Origin: Haliotis asinina
Lineage: Eukaryota; Mollusca; Gastropoda; Lepetellida; Haliotidae
Assembly: GCF_037392515.1 (NCBI RefSeq)
Contig: NC_090290.1
Location: 32,137,753-32,201,752 of the forward strand
Length of the DNA: 64,000 bases
Reading direction: 5' to 3'
Position numbers and translations under genes: made by a program. The notes beneath the pieces are model-generated. The model saw only the letters and a list, made by a program, of their open reading frames with translations. It made no database searches and was not told where the DNA came from. Positions 23,905-37,900 of the stretch are shown one piece after another. The first letter of the stretch is position 1. The number at the start of each line of letters is the position of its first letter.

Positions 23905-26900
23905 TGCTCTTTAATCCTCTCAATGCTACCGTCGAACCCATTCGACAGGAGTGCAGGATAATGACATCTCCAAATAAAACTTGCAATAATTATTCAACGA
24001 GTCGGATTTACGTGTCATATGAATTATGTATGGAATGTGCTAATTCTCACCTTTTTAAATATGTAATGTTCAATACGTTTATATACCTTAAAACGAAACG
24101 CCCGCGAATTAAAAATGAGATCGCCGAATTTCTCGGCACGCAGTCGAAAATAACGGCCATTGTTGACTTCCAGCGCACCACGCCGTGTGGTACCCAGTCT
24201 AATATTTTCTTCATAATGAAATATTTTTTGATAGTTTAGTCGATATTTTTTGTTCCTTGACGAAGAGAAAGCTCATAAGTTTCCCATTTTCTACAAATTA
24301 GTAACTTTCGGCTCAAATAAATATAAACAAAACCAATCTCAATGTTATATCATCGATTGGACGAATAGAAACGATCATGGCAACGGCGGTAAACAAACAA
24401 CTCCACATGTATCGTGATGCCGAAGAAAATGTGCCATCCTTTTGACATATCCAATTATTTTATCTGGAATTAATTACACGGTGTGAATAGGTAAATGTTA
24501 TTGCCTCTGCACAGAAATTACCAGATTTAGCGATTTTATTTTGATTTGGTTTGATAAACCTTCCAACATTCACAAAGTTGACTGCCGTTGGTGACCCGAA
24601 AGGGCGTGGCCAAACTCGCGGTCTTTCTAAGTGACAAGATACGAAGGATGTTTGAAAATATGCGTTCTTAAGCAGAATCTGAACACATATACATTGAAAG
24701 AAAACGACTCAATACCTATATAATGCAGATCATGAAACGGTATCACAATATTTGTAATTGTACCCACCCTTGATGAAACCGGAAGCACGTACACGGCATG
24801 GCACTCGTGGAAGTAAAATGTGAACGAGTTGGAAAACGACCATTGATACATTTTCTAAACTGATTCAAATTCCCGTCAGATCCATACTATACACCAGAAT
24901 TACCTTTCAGTCATCCTCAGTCATTTACTGTTAGTTGTGTTCAATAGCAGTTGTCATTTGTTGCTTGTGTTGTAGTATTTCTCCTGAAGTTAGCCGTCGA
25001 TGTGTTGATCTTTAGTTTAGCAAATCCGAAGTCGATGATTTTCGCGGTCTATTTTTTTCAAAGAATGTTCTGACACGGGGAGACATATAAATTGTCAGTG
25101 TGTCGTAACAATAACAGAATATTCTTCTGTGTATATCGTTACAAGAAGTACAATTTTGATGATTGAAGATGTCATGAAAAAAAATCATTTTTCCTTTTGC
25201 AGAAACGAACGAAACCAGAGCTAGTGTGAGAATGTAACGTACAGTAAATGTATTTCATAAAAATTAATTACTGCTTAGAAAACAACTGTCATCGTCTTTG
25301 TGAATCAGTATTTATTTTAGACACTAAAATAGCTAAACATCACATCTTTTGTTCACGAATTTGGAGCAAAATTGAAATTATTTTGTTACTCCAAACAGCA
25401 GAGCTTTCGGAGTTAATTCTGCCTAGTATAATGCTGGTAATGTTTCAGATCAAATTGTTTGACTTGTGTGCATATTTGTATAAAAAAATCATGTCATGTG
25501 GCTCAGTCCGTGGTTCCATACAGCTTTTAGATATTGCACTAGTGCAATCTGAACTGCAAAATGTACCTCATGCTTATGGCCATACTGTTTACCTACTTGC
25601 ACACTGTCTATGTTCATATTTTACTGTTAAAACAGACTTCATCTGGGAAACAGACTGATGATCCAAACTCTTGGAGCAGTGATTACACTGACAGTGATCG
25701 AAAGACAGACTCATTTTTTTCTTGTGATGAAATTTCATGAAGTAATATGAAATTATCATACCAGACCTAGAATAATTTTGTTGTAGTGATGTTTTGAATA
25801 TGGAATATCAAAACTACAAGTGACAGATAATTAAGTGTTGAGTAGGAGGTGCAACCTATGTTAGTCTTTGGCATCAAGGTAATCATGTGGTGGCAAGTAA
25901 ATTTCTTTTTTCCTAATACTGAGCTCTGCAGTGAGTGGTTTTTGTTGTCCAGTTTGGAGCTATTCTTTAAGATTTCAATTTGGATTTTTTTCATTGCCAT
26001 GTGTATATGGCAAAGACATATATATCAAATGCTTCCAGATCTTTAACGGAAGACTGCTCAGTCCTTGGCATTTTGTTATTCAAGGAAGACCGTTCTTCAT
26101 GTTTCTTGTTTCATGATGGTTTAGGCTATTGAACACTAAATAATTGGAGTATATCACCATCAGACACTTCAGCAAACAGAAACAATCCTTGAAAGTTCAT
26201 TAGACCCATTTCATATTGTGACATTGCTCCTAAACCCAGGAAAAGACAATAAGGTAGAATAATATATATTTACAGAATATGAAGCCTGTTTACTTTCACC
26301 AGAGACAATATAACTTCTTATATGTATATGGTTTCTTTTTTATCAAATGATAACATTTTCTGATAAATTTACATGTACTGTTACTTCAACAACATAATTG
26401 ACATTATTTGTCACGTGAGATTCAAAATAATTCAGCAAACAAAGTGGTACTGTTGAAAACAAAAATAACTCATCACCCATTTGTATTTGATATACACTTT
26501 GGCACGATATCATGAAGAAATAAAATACACAAAATAATTTGTAACATCTATCCATATATTTTATGGCATACACGTAGTTGTAATAAAAAATTGTGCAAAA
26601 CTGTCAGCTTTCCACATTACTGAAAGACATTAATTAAAATTTGGTTATTTACACGTTGCTAATGCATTGACAGATTTTAAGTGTCTTTGCCCTTGTCTAT
26701 TTGAGAGAGAAAAATAATTGTCATATTATTAATATCATTTAACATATTAAAGTATATGAAAAGATTTAAAGTTGTAACCAGTTATGAAACATAAAGCATT
26801 GACAAATCTATCATAATTATTCATCAAGAACGTTAATTCATTGCATAAAATTATGAATGTAATTCAACTTGTTCTAAAGTGAGACATATAACTTTCCCAA

Positions 26901-28330
26901 TCATGTAATATGAACGCAATTTTTATCAAATCATCTCCGATATCATGTGAAACTATAACTGAAAATATATTTTTGTTTATAAAACATGTATACTGCAGTT
27001 CTTACTACACTACATCGTCAAAAAAAGAAAAGCATGAATGTTATTTTGAAACACAAATGCCACGCCCATATCCGCGCACCTGTTGTTGAGAATGATGTTT
27101 GTACACGTTTCTGTGTTGGACCATGTGAAAAAAAGAATAAGCTGGGATCAACATGCATCACAATTATATCTTTGCTATCTTTATATTCAGTGGACAATAA
27201 AGTAATGTGCCTAATATGAACAAAAATTCAAATAAAAGATACTGAAAAACTTGCATCTGCAGTGTTGATCGACTACTGTTTCCGGGTCACGGGAGCATAC
27301 AAGGTCAAACTGGTTCGGCTATGTGCGAATTATATAGTCAAAAATACACCAAGAAAATTCCATGAGCTCTGATTAGTCACTTTAAACAGTTATTTGTGCT
27401 AAATTCAGACGAAATATCTCCGACTTTTCTGTTCATATTCAATACCGAATGAATTTCATCAGGCAATCCCCGTCTGTGACATCACATCCGGTGACCTTTG
27501 CACTTACAAGAAAACAAGTTAGATTTCACGATCTTAATTTTCGTCCGTCTTTCGTCATACTAAACGGAAAATGATACATGGAACACTTGTAGAATGAGAA
27601 ATTCTCCCTCTTTCACCAGGTCTTACACAGAAGAGTTCTGTAATCTTTCTTCTGACCAAAAAAGCTATATTTTATGTAGGAGTTCGACGAAGCGCGCCAT
27701 GTTTGTTTTTTAGTATGCGTAACACGATTTAACACCGTCTTTTTGTGGGTTTGTGCAAAAATTAATGAACCATAAAACTTGATATTTGCACTCATGAATG
27801 CTTATGAATCATGTATTTTATTCTGCTATTTTCATTACATCACACGTTTAAATAAACGTAATAGTGCCATTTCAGTAAGACCTGTTATGACATCGAAAAT
27901 GTTATTTGTTTACGACGAACGTTTTCGATTATTTTTTTTTTCAGAATTATTTTTTAATTTGTCGTCGCGCGGATATTTGCCGATACAAATATACGAAATT
28001 AAAGGCAGATACTTATGAAATATCAGTAATACGAATATTGAAATCGGTTTGCGATAATTGGACAATTTATACGGTTCCTAGTATAAAACGCATCCGGCTA
28101 CCAATTGAGTAATTCAGGTAAATTCAGGAAAATTTACTATATTTATGTTTGTCTTGTAATTAATATCTGTACGTTTGAAATTACCTGGATATTTTTTGAT
28201 AATAATGTTTATTTTTGTATGTAGTATTAATGAGCTGAATATTTTTTCAGTTGTCCCTTATTTAGTGACGCACTGAGTGTTTGAAATCACCCACCCTCTT
28301 ATTAGCGCCTTATGCTGAAATTAATTCAGC
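23905..28330. other. AT-rich stretch without recognised genes between Polinton parts
   Basis: Low-complexity, AT-rich DNA. Short open frames (for example around 25248-25658) match nothing I recognise. Where a complete Polinton would carry capsid and protease genes, nothing is identifiable. It may be degraded element DNA or an unrelated insertion. Confidence 0.45.
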
Positions 28331-28339
28331 AGGCTAAAG

Positions 28340-29485
28340 GTTAAACCAACTAAAATCTGCCTCGGGGATCCAGCTGTTGAATTTCTTGGGATAACCCATT
28401 CACCTCTTTGCTCTTCTTTAAGACTTTGTCAACACGCCACATAGTGTCTGCAGACTTATAAGCTTTCTGAAGTTCATTTGTATAAAAGGTACCAGTGACC
28501 GGATCCTCATTCATATCCTTGACTTCGTGGACTGGTGTCCCATCCCTATAGTATCGTCTACTAATAATGAATATTTCCTCTGTCCATTTCTCCTGATAGT
28601 CCCGTTGAAAGACATGTCTCAAATGTGTCAGTCGTACCTGATCCCCTAATTTGAATTTAAAGGCTTTCCGCCTGCTTTCATTCACCTTCTCTGCTCTAGG
28701 TTTGACTTGTTTGTGCAGTGGATCAATGTACTGTTGTTTCCAAACGAGTGATTCATTTGTGACATCAATATCAGTTGGTGATCGTTCATTTAGCGATCCG
28801 TGGGGTCTCTGATTATAATCGTTCACCAAATCTTGTAAAATGTCAAGATAACGATATGTTTGTTTGAAAGTAAAATATCGATACATAGTCCTCTTGAGTG
28901 TTCGTATTACTCTCTCGGCATAAGAAGCCTTGGTTTCATTCTGTGTGACATAGTAGGTGATACCCAATAAAATATGTTCTTCTTGTTATCAAATTCACGA
29001 CCTTTGTCAGACTGTATAATGTGTGGTAGAGTAGCACGAGCAAATATCTACTTCATGGCTGTAATAATGACATCTGGAGTTTTATTTTGGAGAGGTTCCA
29101 CCCACAGAAATCGTGTAAATACGTTATATATCAATAAGTATTTTACACCATCATTGTCTGAGGCTATGTTAGATACACCAGTCAAGTCAATATCCCACAG
29201 GTCATTCAAACCAGTTGAGACCACTCGGTTGCGCTTAAACTTGTACCTAAGAGGTCGTTGAAGCGAATAAGCACCTTGAGAAGCAAACCACTTCTTGACG
29301 TCAAATTTTCCTTCCCTTTTCAGCATGTGATATAACATAGTTGAACCCGAGAAGGAGGCTGGGTGTTTGGAATTAAAGTAAGTGCTGGACAAATACTCTT
29401 CCCATCCTTCAGCAGCCATGGTTGTAGGAGGAATGTCATTAAAGTAAACAGAGTCTAGCTTTATATGAGTTCGCGATGGACACAC
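28340..29485 (-). pseudogene. Polinton integrase relic (retroviral-type)
   Basis: Minus-strand text VKYLLIYNVFTRFLWVEPL, ERVIRTLKRTMYRYF, DYNQRPHGSLNERSP and FKLGDQVRLTHL shows the RVE integrase core and a C-terminal chromo/SH3-like tail, as in Polinton integrases. It is a broken fossil and the likely right part of the element. Confidence 0.85.
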
Positions 29486-29509
29486 AACAGTTATGTCGAC
29501 TCATTCTGT

Positions 29510-30390
29510 ATGGTGTACGTACTTTTCATTTCACTGTAAAGAGTCCCCTAACTATCTATGAAGTGAGCAACATAATGTTGTAATACCTGAATGGTCATTT
29601 ATACCCTATTGCATCTACTTTAGTGAAAACAAATACAGGGGGCTTACTCATTTACTGTTCGGGGTTTTCCCAGTTAAACAAAACTGCAGGTGTCTATTTT
29701 TATCGTGATTTCCATACCAGTGAAAGCAACACCATAAACAAAACAGATATTAAAGCAATGGGAAGGAGTGGTAAGTCAGTTTGCATGTACAGAGATGACT
29801 TTCGAATGACCATTGTGCTGGGAACACACCTTACTATATAAAAGCATCCAACCAGTTGATTCAAACCACATGTGAATACAGAGTATATTCATTTTAACGC
29901 GTCGAGGCGTGATGGTTTCATTTCACCAATGCATTTCTCAAGGCCCGCGTTATAGCGAAGACTGCGGCATAAGGTCGTGTCTCCTTATGTGACCCACTTT
30001 CCCCTTTACTGTAACAGATCACTAAAGTGCACTGTGAATGACTACAGCGTTTCAACCAGAGACCATATACCGGTATATGGTCTGTGTTTCAACTCATAGA
30101 TCTTCTTTTAATTACAACTTTGTTTACAATACGTATTTACTTAAGTGAATATAACATAGTGGCTTTAATGACAGGTTAGCAATGATATTACGTAGTCCAA
30201 TGGTTAGCGCGGCGTTTCCCACTGCTCATGACACTACCGTTCTAAATTCAAAGATATCTATTTTTAGCGTGACGTCATCGGGGCAGATAAAACTGACCAA
30301 TCAGATTCACGCCCCTTTCGTCCCTTCCTAATCAACCAATCAGAAGCTCGTATTTTGGATGCAGAACTCTCCTTTCCTATTCATCAGTCC
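29510..30390. other. Gene-free spacer right of the Polinton fossil
   Basis: No coding signature was recognised. It contains a TATATAAAAG-like box near 29833-29842 of unknown meaning, and a 24-bp perfect palindrome listed separately. Confidence 0.4.
30060..30083. repeat. 24-bp perfect palindrome
   Basis: ACCATATACCGGTATATGGT lies at the centre; the perfect inverted symmetry spans all 24 bases. It is preceded and followed by GTTTCAAC direct repeats (about 30049 and 30087). Function unknown. Confidence 0.9.
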
Positions 30391-30677
30391 ATGGAGGAAG
30401 TATATGTAAGTCCCCATGGTCCTTAGTATGGTGATCTACCTTCAGTTGTTGGCAACCTATAGCTCATTTATATATTGTACTGTCCTCTATAGATACATTG
30501 TTTTAGGTCTAATCACTAGTTTTACATTCTACTCTATGATATTCAAGTTAGTTTTACTGTTCTTCGTTGACAGGGTTTGTGCTATTAATCCATTTGTATT
30601 TTTATAATTAATCGTCCTCGTCACGATATGGCTGCAATATTACCGATGTGACGTTAAATATTAACTCACTCACTCAC
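30390..30677 (+). repeat. Second (ACTC)n-tailed repeat family
   Basis: It begins near GTAAGTCCCCATGGTCC and ends GGCTGCAATATTACCGATGT, GACGTTAAATATTAACTC, then (ACTC)n. The head differs from the 10013-10280 SINE but the 3' end follows the same plan (AATATT..TG..G.CGT.AA..CTCACTC). The head motif GTCCCCATGGTCCC also occurs at 717-730. It is probably another SINE or LINE tail sharing one retrotransposition partner. Confidence 0.6.
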
Positions 30678-30910
30678 TGGAGAATTCTAACAAAATGCTT
30701 GCCACACAATGTTCTCTGAGCTTCAACAACACGTACCATAGAAACGGAAAGAAAAATAAAGGGAAGTTACTCCTCAGCTTGCTCTTAATACGTGAAATTA
30801 CATAGCTTAGGTTCAATGCGTGAGTTCAAATCAGGGAAGCAAGATCATATTTATCTTTCCCTTCAGAGCCATGGAAGCTACTTATAATACAAAATACAAG
30901 AAAAGGATAT

Positions 30911-30911
<1 letters not shown>

Positions 30912-30952
<41 letters not shown>
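30912..30952. repeat. (CA)n microsatellite
   Basis: About 20 tandem CA units. Confidence 0.95.
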
Positions 30953-30957
<5 letters not shown>

Positions 30958-31959
30958 AGAGAATATTACACAAATTCCCTCCTCAGACCAACAGTTACCA
31001 ACGTTAAAGTTTAAAACAAATTATTACACCAAACATTGATGGTAACTAGGCTTTAACTTTGTATTCTGAAGTTACCACCTTCTACTCCCAACAGCAGATT
31101 AACTCTTTGTCTTGATAATGTTCACACCAGCATCAGCAGCCACAGATTATCAGATTATTACTTCTGTCTTCTTCTCACAGTAGCAGATTAACTGTCGTAC
31201 CCAACTGGCCCCGACGTTCACACTTTTTTAACGAGTTGTCCCGTAGTGGCCATTGAATTTCGTTGTTGGGTAATAGACAGAGGTACAACTCTAGAGAATA
31301 CACAGGTTATTCCAATCACAATTTGATACTAGTATATATTTCATGTAAATACGACCATTTCGTGCAAGAATGTTTACATGATGTATTCATAACCAGTGTG
31401 GGGATAAACTACGATTTTACCACTGAGAATGTTTGTTCTGCTTCTGTTTCAAATTCGGTTAAAGTTTTAACATGCTGCATCTGTTGCGTCAGGATCGGTT
31501 CCGTGAATTGGCATCTTCCTGTTTGAGGATGGAACAAAAACAATGTGACAACGAGCTTACAACGAGTTTACAACAGCAATATCGACAGACTTTGAAGACA
31601 AACGAGAAGCTGTTCGGCCAAGGTCCATACATGGGCAGGCACAATCGTTTCGTTTTTCAGCATAACCAAGTAATAATTTGAACAGAATCAAATTTATATA
31701 CTCAGTTATGTTTACCATCGGCAATTCCATGATATCGCACAAAGTATCTCGTTTTTACCATCCAGACAATGAAGCATATTTACAATTCTTGAATCAGACT
31801 GCCACTAAATATGCATGAACGAAAAAATCATGCAAATACATATAAATGAACAGAAACTGGCGAAATATTAACATTCTTCCAAATTTTAACTGTGTCACTA
31901 CGTGGTCATGAGATATTATGCCGCACTGTTCACATATCGTCATCACCTTTCAATCAGTC

Positions 31960-34900
31960 TATTCCGTATATAATGGTAACTGTTGTTTCTTCTGGTATGT
32001 TCTACAATGCACCCTCTGGCACATGAAAGTCGGCCGTGAGAACCCGATCACAGATCCACTCAGGCAGATTCCACAGGGGTCTGAAAAAGTACTTGCAGTC
32101 GTTTCCCACCAGGTAGCGAGTGCGGGGAAACCTGGCGGTGATGGCATGTGTGTAGGCGTCCACAACCAGGTGCGTCATAGGAGACGACAATTTCTCCAGC
32201 ATCTCGATAAATCTGGTTTCCACTGGATATGAAAGAAAACAGTTTGAAACCTTTATGATACTTTAATTGAAAAAACATTTGGGACTGCAATAAACAGTTG
32301 CAATAAATGGTTGCGTTTTGACGTTGTTACCATGGACTGTAACTCTGGTGTGAATGTGTGAGTTTAGTTATATTCCAGTTATATGCGGGCGGTCTGTAAA
32401 TGATCGAATCTAGACATGATAAACCAGTGATCAACAGCTTGAGCATCGATCTAAGCAACTGAGAACCACTGACATGTATCAACCGAGGCAGCGAGCCTGA
32501 TCACTCGATCCTGTTAGTAGCCTCTTACGACAACCATGTGTCCGTGAAGATCAATTCTGACTCGGATCTTCACGAGTTACTGTAAGTCCAGTTAGGACAG
32601 GAACAGTTTCAAGGATGAACATCACATGCCACGAGGCACTCAGGCACCCAGTCAGCCGAAGGAAATGATGAACGCGCCGTAACGATGGATTACATATAAA
32701 CCTCTTGGCTCAATTGTGAACTACTCTCACTCTCACAATTACAAGTAGGATGCTCCAATACAACGGGAGGGGTTCTTTTATAAGCAAAACTATCAGATTT
32801 GTTATTTGATACCGATATGCTTTAGTCATAGCCATACTTTTCTGGGCGAACTCCCTTCCATAGAAATGCTGAACTTCTGCGTCTGCCTGATTGAAACATG
32901 TCTGGAAGTCCTCCCTGATGGCGTCCAAATTCATAATAGTTGTTCTGAAGAAGCCGGGCTCCAGTAAATGTACACTTACGCCCTGTTTGAAAACTTCGCG
33001 TCTAAAATTAAGAAAACAAAACATGACTTTGGTGGGTGTGTGAGGTATAGCTAGACACATCTAAAACTCTGCATTTCCCAAGCCATCACATTTTGACGCT
33101 GAAACTGAGTTGTTAGAATATTAGAACATCCACACGCTTTTCCCTTAAGGTTTTTCTCTCAAGTATGACAAGTATGTTGTCAGAACTACTGGCATCCACG
33201 GACATTACTGTGTGTCCCAGACAGTTATGTCTTTCAAAATTCGGTAATACTTTCATTCGGACTCTTAATCTGGGCATACGTTAATCAGAGTGGTTTTTTA
33301 TCAAGTTAATCTGGACGATGCTTCTGAGACTTTCTTTGTGCTCTTGATTATTTAGAAACTCGATCCGGTTATTGTGTCACAACACTGAAAGTGTCAACGA
33401 GGACAACAATAACGAAGGACAGCTTACAACAAACATCATGCTCTATCACGGAATATATTCACATGGAACTGAATGAAGCACCAATCTGTTTCATCGTAGT
33501 GATGATGTCAACGATGCTATTCTTAAATGGCACATTTCAAATACTGAAAAACAAGGTTTAAAAGGATTTGTCAAAATGCAGTCAACATGCATTTGATGCA
33601 TGCTACCACATCCTTCACAAAGACTAATATCTCCACCTGGCCCTTACAAAACCAGTGAATAAATAACATGGCCAGATAGTATGAATGCATGCAGCTGGCC
33701 ATTGGGCGTTGTTACTGCCACTCTATCATCAGTATAATTACGTGGAAACTCAAACAAATAGGCCCCGTCAAGGGCAAGAAAGACCATCCCATTGGAGGAT
33801 AGGAATCTGACGAGTCTTGCTTTGCCTGCGAACGAGGACAGATGCGTGTATCTCGCCCTTTGAGTCAGTGTACCTGAGTATCTTGTTCTCGCTGAGATTT
33901 TTAGGGATTTGTTTTATATTATAAACTAAAGATAGTTGATGGAACCTGCTGTAGTATTTATTTAAGTAATTATCTGCAGTTTTCTTTTGAAACTTTTTGT
34001 GCACGTGAATATTACTTGCACCTTTTCTGTTCCGGTTGTCTGCACACGCTCGAACTTGCTTTGCGGATTACACTAATAGCGTTTTTTTTGCGGATAGGGC
34101 TATGAAGTCAGGATCAGCAGGGGAATATACAACTGGCTCCTCCTGGTGATTTTAAGAAAACACATACTCATGCCGAAGTTGCCGGGAAATATATTGCTGT
34201 TATAGGCGCTGTCTAATAGGTAACCTAGAGTTTCAATGTGGAATGTACGCAGATGTTTCCCTGTTCTTGGTTTTGTTGTGGAGTGTACGTTGTGTAATTA
34301 TAATGATAGAAAGATGGGTGGAAAGAATCAGAGGAACAGTGTACAGTTCCTCTTCAGTTCATAAATAAATGCAATATATTCTGTTAAATGAAATCTGGAA
34401 AAAGACCCAAAACTGAACAAAAAAGCCCCCTTCCCACCCAACAAACCTTCCCTACACTATACCTAAATTCTACGGGTCTTATTTTATTCCTATGGCTAAT
34501 TTCTGACCTACAGTAGCTACTGCATATTCCTGTTCTACCTATTCCTGTTCTTACATAGAAGACAATGATATCGGTCGCATTAGGCTCTAATATAAGTGTT
34601 ACTACTACGACGAAGTATGACAAACGATCAGAGATTCAAATCGCTATAACTGGTTAGTATTGCAAGGGGGTAAGCGCCGCAGCTGCAACAATGAAGCAAA
34701 TGCACGTGCGGTACGTGAGGAGCGGTTCGCGAAGGTTCCATACGTTGCTGGAATGCTCAAGAATCAGTGACTCTGTATATCAAGGCTGGTTGTCGTGTTG
34801 ACGACACACACAGATACATGGACTTACACTCCGAGTTATACTGGAGTTGTGCCTGCTGAGCAGTTCAAACCTATTCTCACTGACGCGAGTCTGTGGGCAT

Positions 34901-37900
34901 CAAATCAAAGTCTATGCACCCACACGTTTGCGAAGGACAAGGTGTTCTTTACAATATAGAACTATGTATTTCTAAATATGAAATAGTTACGCAGGTGAAA
35001 TCCATAAAAGTGTCTGATGCTAAACGTTTAACCACTGGTAAGGGAAGACTGTAGACATTATGGATCCTTTTATGTTTTGCAAGTTCCATACTTCCGGTGC
35101 ATGTATACATGTACTATCAGTCTTTCATAGTAAGAACGCATACACCACCAGCTCCCAGGTGTTAAAAATGACAGCACATCTATACACATGCACAAAAGCT
35201 ATTTTCATTGTGTCTTGATTTCGCCACTGAAGATCAGAAATACAAAACTATAAATGTTTATGACTGAATTAGCGTTCCATAGATTCTTGAACCTATAATT
35301 GTCAAGATATGACAAGGAAGACGTTCTGCACGTGCAACTCCAATTCCCTACCATCTGAATCTTGAAAATCAAGTTTCACACACTTGGTTTCAACGGTCTG
35401 TTGTCAGATTCTCCTTTCACTTTAGAGTTAGAAAATCAGTCATGGTGAGGTAAAAGTTCACTACCGCTGAGAGATGGAAGGTGATAGACATGAAAAATGC
35501 TGACATATCATGCAGGGCCATTGCAAAGCAAATGGGTCGTCATCACAGCGTCATCACCCGTTGAAATGTCAAACATAATCAAACCAATGATGCCAATGAC
35601 AGATATACGTCTGGTGGGCCGAGAAATACCTCTGACAGAGAGGATAGACGTCTTCTCAGGTTAGGGAGACGAAATCCCTTTGCCACCTCGACAGATTTTC
35701 GAATGCAGTGGGGTACCCATAAGAGATACTAAGTCGCCTCAGAATGACTGGTTATGCTGCCAGAAGACCAGTAAAACGTCCTCAACTGACTGAGAGACAC
35801 ATGCGGAATCGTTTGATCTGGTGTCGTGCGAGCAGTCGCTGGAACCTGGCAAACTTGAGAAAGATCCAGTGGTCTGACGAGTGTCGAATGTTGCTCAGAA
35901 CTACTGACAGTCGAGTACGTGTCTGGAGGCAAAGTAACACCAGACGTACACCAAGGAACATCCAGAAGACGTTAGCCTGTGGCGGGGGGTCTGTAATGAC
36001 ATGGGGTTGCATATTCTTTGAGTGTAAACTTCCGTGCAAACAATTCGTGGTAACTTGAATGGTCAACAATAATTAGATGCAGTTCTTCGTCCAGTGGTAG
36101 TCCCTCATTTTGACAACCATCCTCTAAGAAAAAGACCTGTGTCAATGCCAGACCACACAGATCTTTTCTACACTTTTGGCTTATCTGTATCAAGAGGCCA
36201 TTGATACTCTTCCTTGGCCAGCATGCAGTCCGGATCTCAATCTAATAGAGCATCCTCGGGACATTCTTGGGCGGAAAATCAGACATTGGGAACCCCATCT
36301 TTAAAATCTCGCTGAACTTGATTCCGCACTTCATGAGGAATGGAACCGCTTGCCTCAGAGAACCACTCAACGACTTGTAATGAGTATGAACCGTAGGGTT
36401 AAATCTGTGGTCAATGTCTGTGGATCATACACATTATAATTACTGGTGTTTCTGTCTTGCAATAGACTCTTGCACTTCATACGACGTCTGTATGATACCT
36501 GATATGGCATGTTGATATCATTACAGTTACTTGACAATGAAAATTTTCAGTGTTTTATATAACCTCAAATTCTGGTCGCTGATAAATTTGCGTTACACTT
36601 ATATTGTTTTTTAACACAATATAAATATGCTTTGAGACAACATTTTCATGGCTTAAAATTACAAAATCGGCTTGAAACAGTCATAGATCTCGTTATGACA
36701 GTTACCATTGAGTATCCAAAGTAGCAGATCACAAAAATAGTGGGTGGCGCTTAACGTTTGTGCATGTGTATATATTTGTGTGCATGATATATTTAGAATT
36801 CTCGGGCTCAGGGAAAATACACAAACATCGAGGGTACATCAACCCATGGCCCCCTCGTCACCAGTGAACGATGTACACTAAACATAATACTCAAAACACA
36901 CAATATTTATTATATTATTTCAGTCGTCACATTTCAAACTAAAGCCACCAATGTCATGAAGGTATCCTTGTATAATCGGTTTTCGGTCACATGAGAAATC
37001 ACGCCGCGTATTCCAGTACTCCTCTATGCATACTTTACCCTTGAACGTGGTTATTTATTTGCAGCATGAACAAGTACGATAACATTACCTCATGTTTCAA
37101 CATTTCCCTCGTCCGCTTCGCTATCCAAAACACTGCAGCATGGAAGTGACGTCATCAGTTTTCGGTCAAATGATTGGTCGACTGTTTTACAGTTCACAGG
37201 AGGCGGCATGGTGGTGTGACACGGACATAATTATATAGGATGCTGGTGTCAATCAAATATTTCAACGCAGAACATACTAACGAAGAGAGAATAATTCCAA
37301 AATATTTCACTACTAAAATCACTGGCATGATAAATAATCTGCCGTAAGTCATTCCTGATAATCAGGACACGGACAACAGAATTCGGAGGCGGCACGAACA
37401 ACGTTTCTGGGTGTGCATACTTTTAGGTGAACCCAGTGTTTGCACTATGGGTGTATGCCTTCTGCCCATGAGACAAACACGATGCTATGGCATCCTACGA
37501 GGCCCCGTGGTGTAAATCTGTGACACTAACAACAAGCTTCATCATCTACGACCTCAGTTTCTTCATCGGAAACATCCTACGGAAGAAAGTGCCTGATATA
37601 CCTGCTTGAGGAGACGATGGTTTATCTGTCATGAGGTTTTGCCTCGATTTTAGTGTTATGTTTGCAGAGTTTATTTTCTTTACACAGGGGGGTGGCTATC
37701 ATGATGTTCTCTAATTTTCTCCATAATTGAATCCTCTGGAATGACCTTGCCACCGACGACCGCACTAAGAACTTTCCTCTTCTTTGTAGATTTCGAGTAA
37801 AGGAAGTTCTTGACAGGTTTCGTCGTCAGAATTGTCGACACGGTTGGATCTATCAGCATCTTTCCATGGGGTGTGAAAAACAATTGAAGGCGCAAAGTTA

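Larger units (their letters stand above)
17160..29510. mobile_element. Broken Polinton/Maverick fossil (approximate limits)
   Basis: Three hallmark Polinton genes survive as relics. A protein-primed family B DNA polymerase with an N-terminal zinc-finger stretch is on the plus strand (about 17400-21180). A minus-strand C2H2-bearing ORF and packaging ATPase lie at 22330-23900. A minus-strand retroviral-type integrase lies at 28340-29485. Capsid and protease genes were not recognised in the AT-rich 23.9-28.3 kb gap. Terminal inverted repeats and the 6-bp target duplication were not found, so the limits are approximate and two separate elements cannot be excluded. It is clearly dead, with well over five breaks. 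A SINE inserted later, so the fossil predates that SINE activity. Confidence 0.8.

Noticed and set aside
25630-25740. Acidic stretch (DPNSWSSDYTDSD) like the N-terminus of a piggyBac transposase
   Set aside because: Too short and compositionally simple; no catalytic domain follows.
35297-36538. ATTGTCAAG / CTTGACAAT as terminal inverted repeats of the Tc1-like relic
   Set aside because: Nine bases only, no TA flanks at the right places; mentioned as a possibility but not called.
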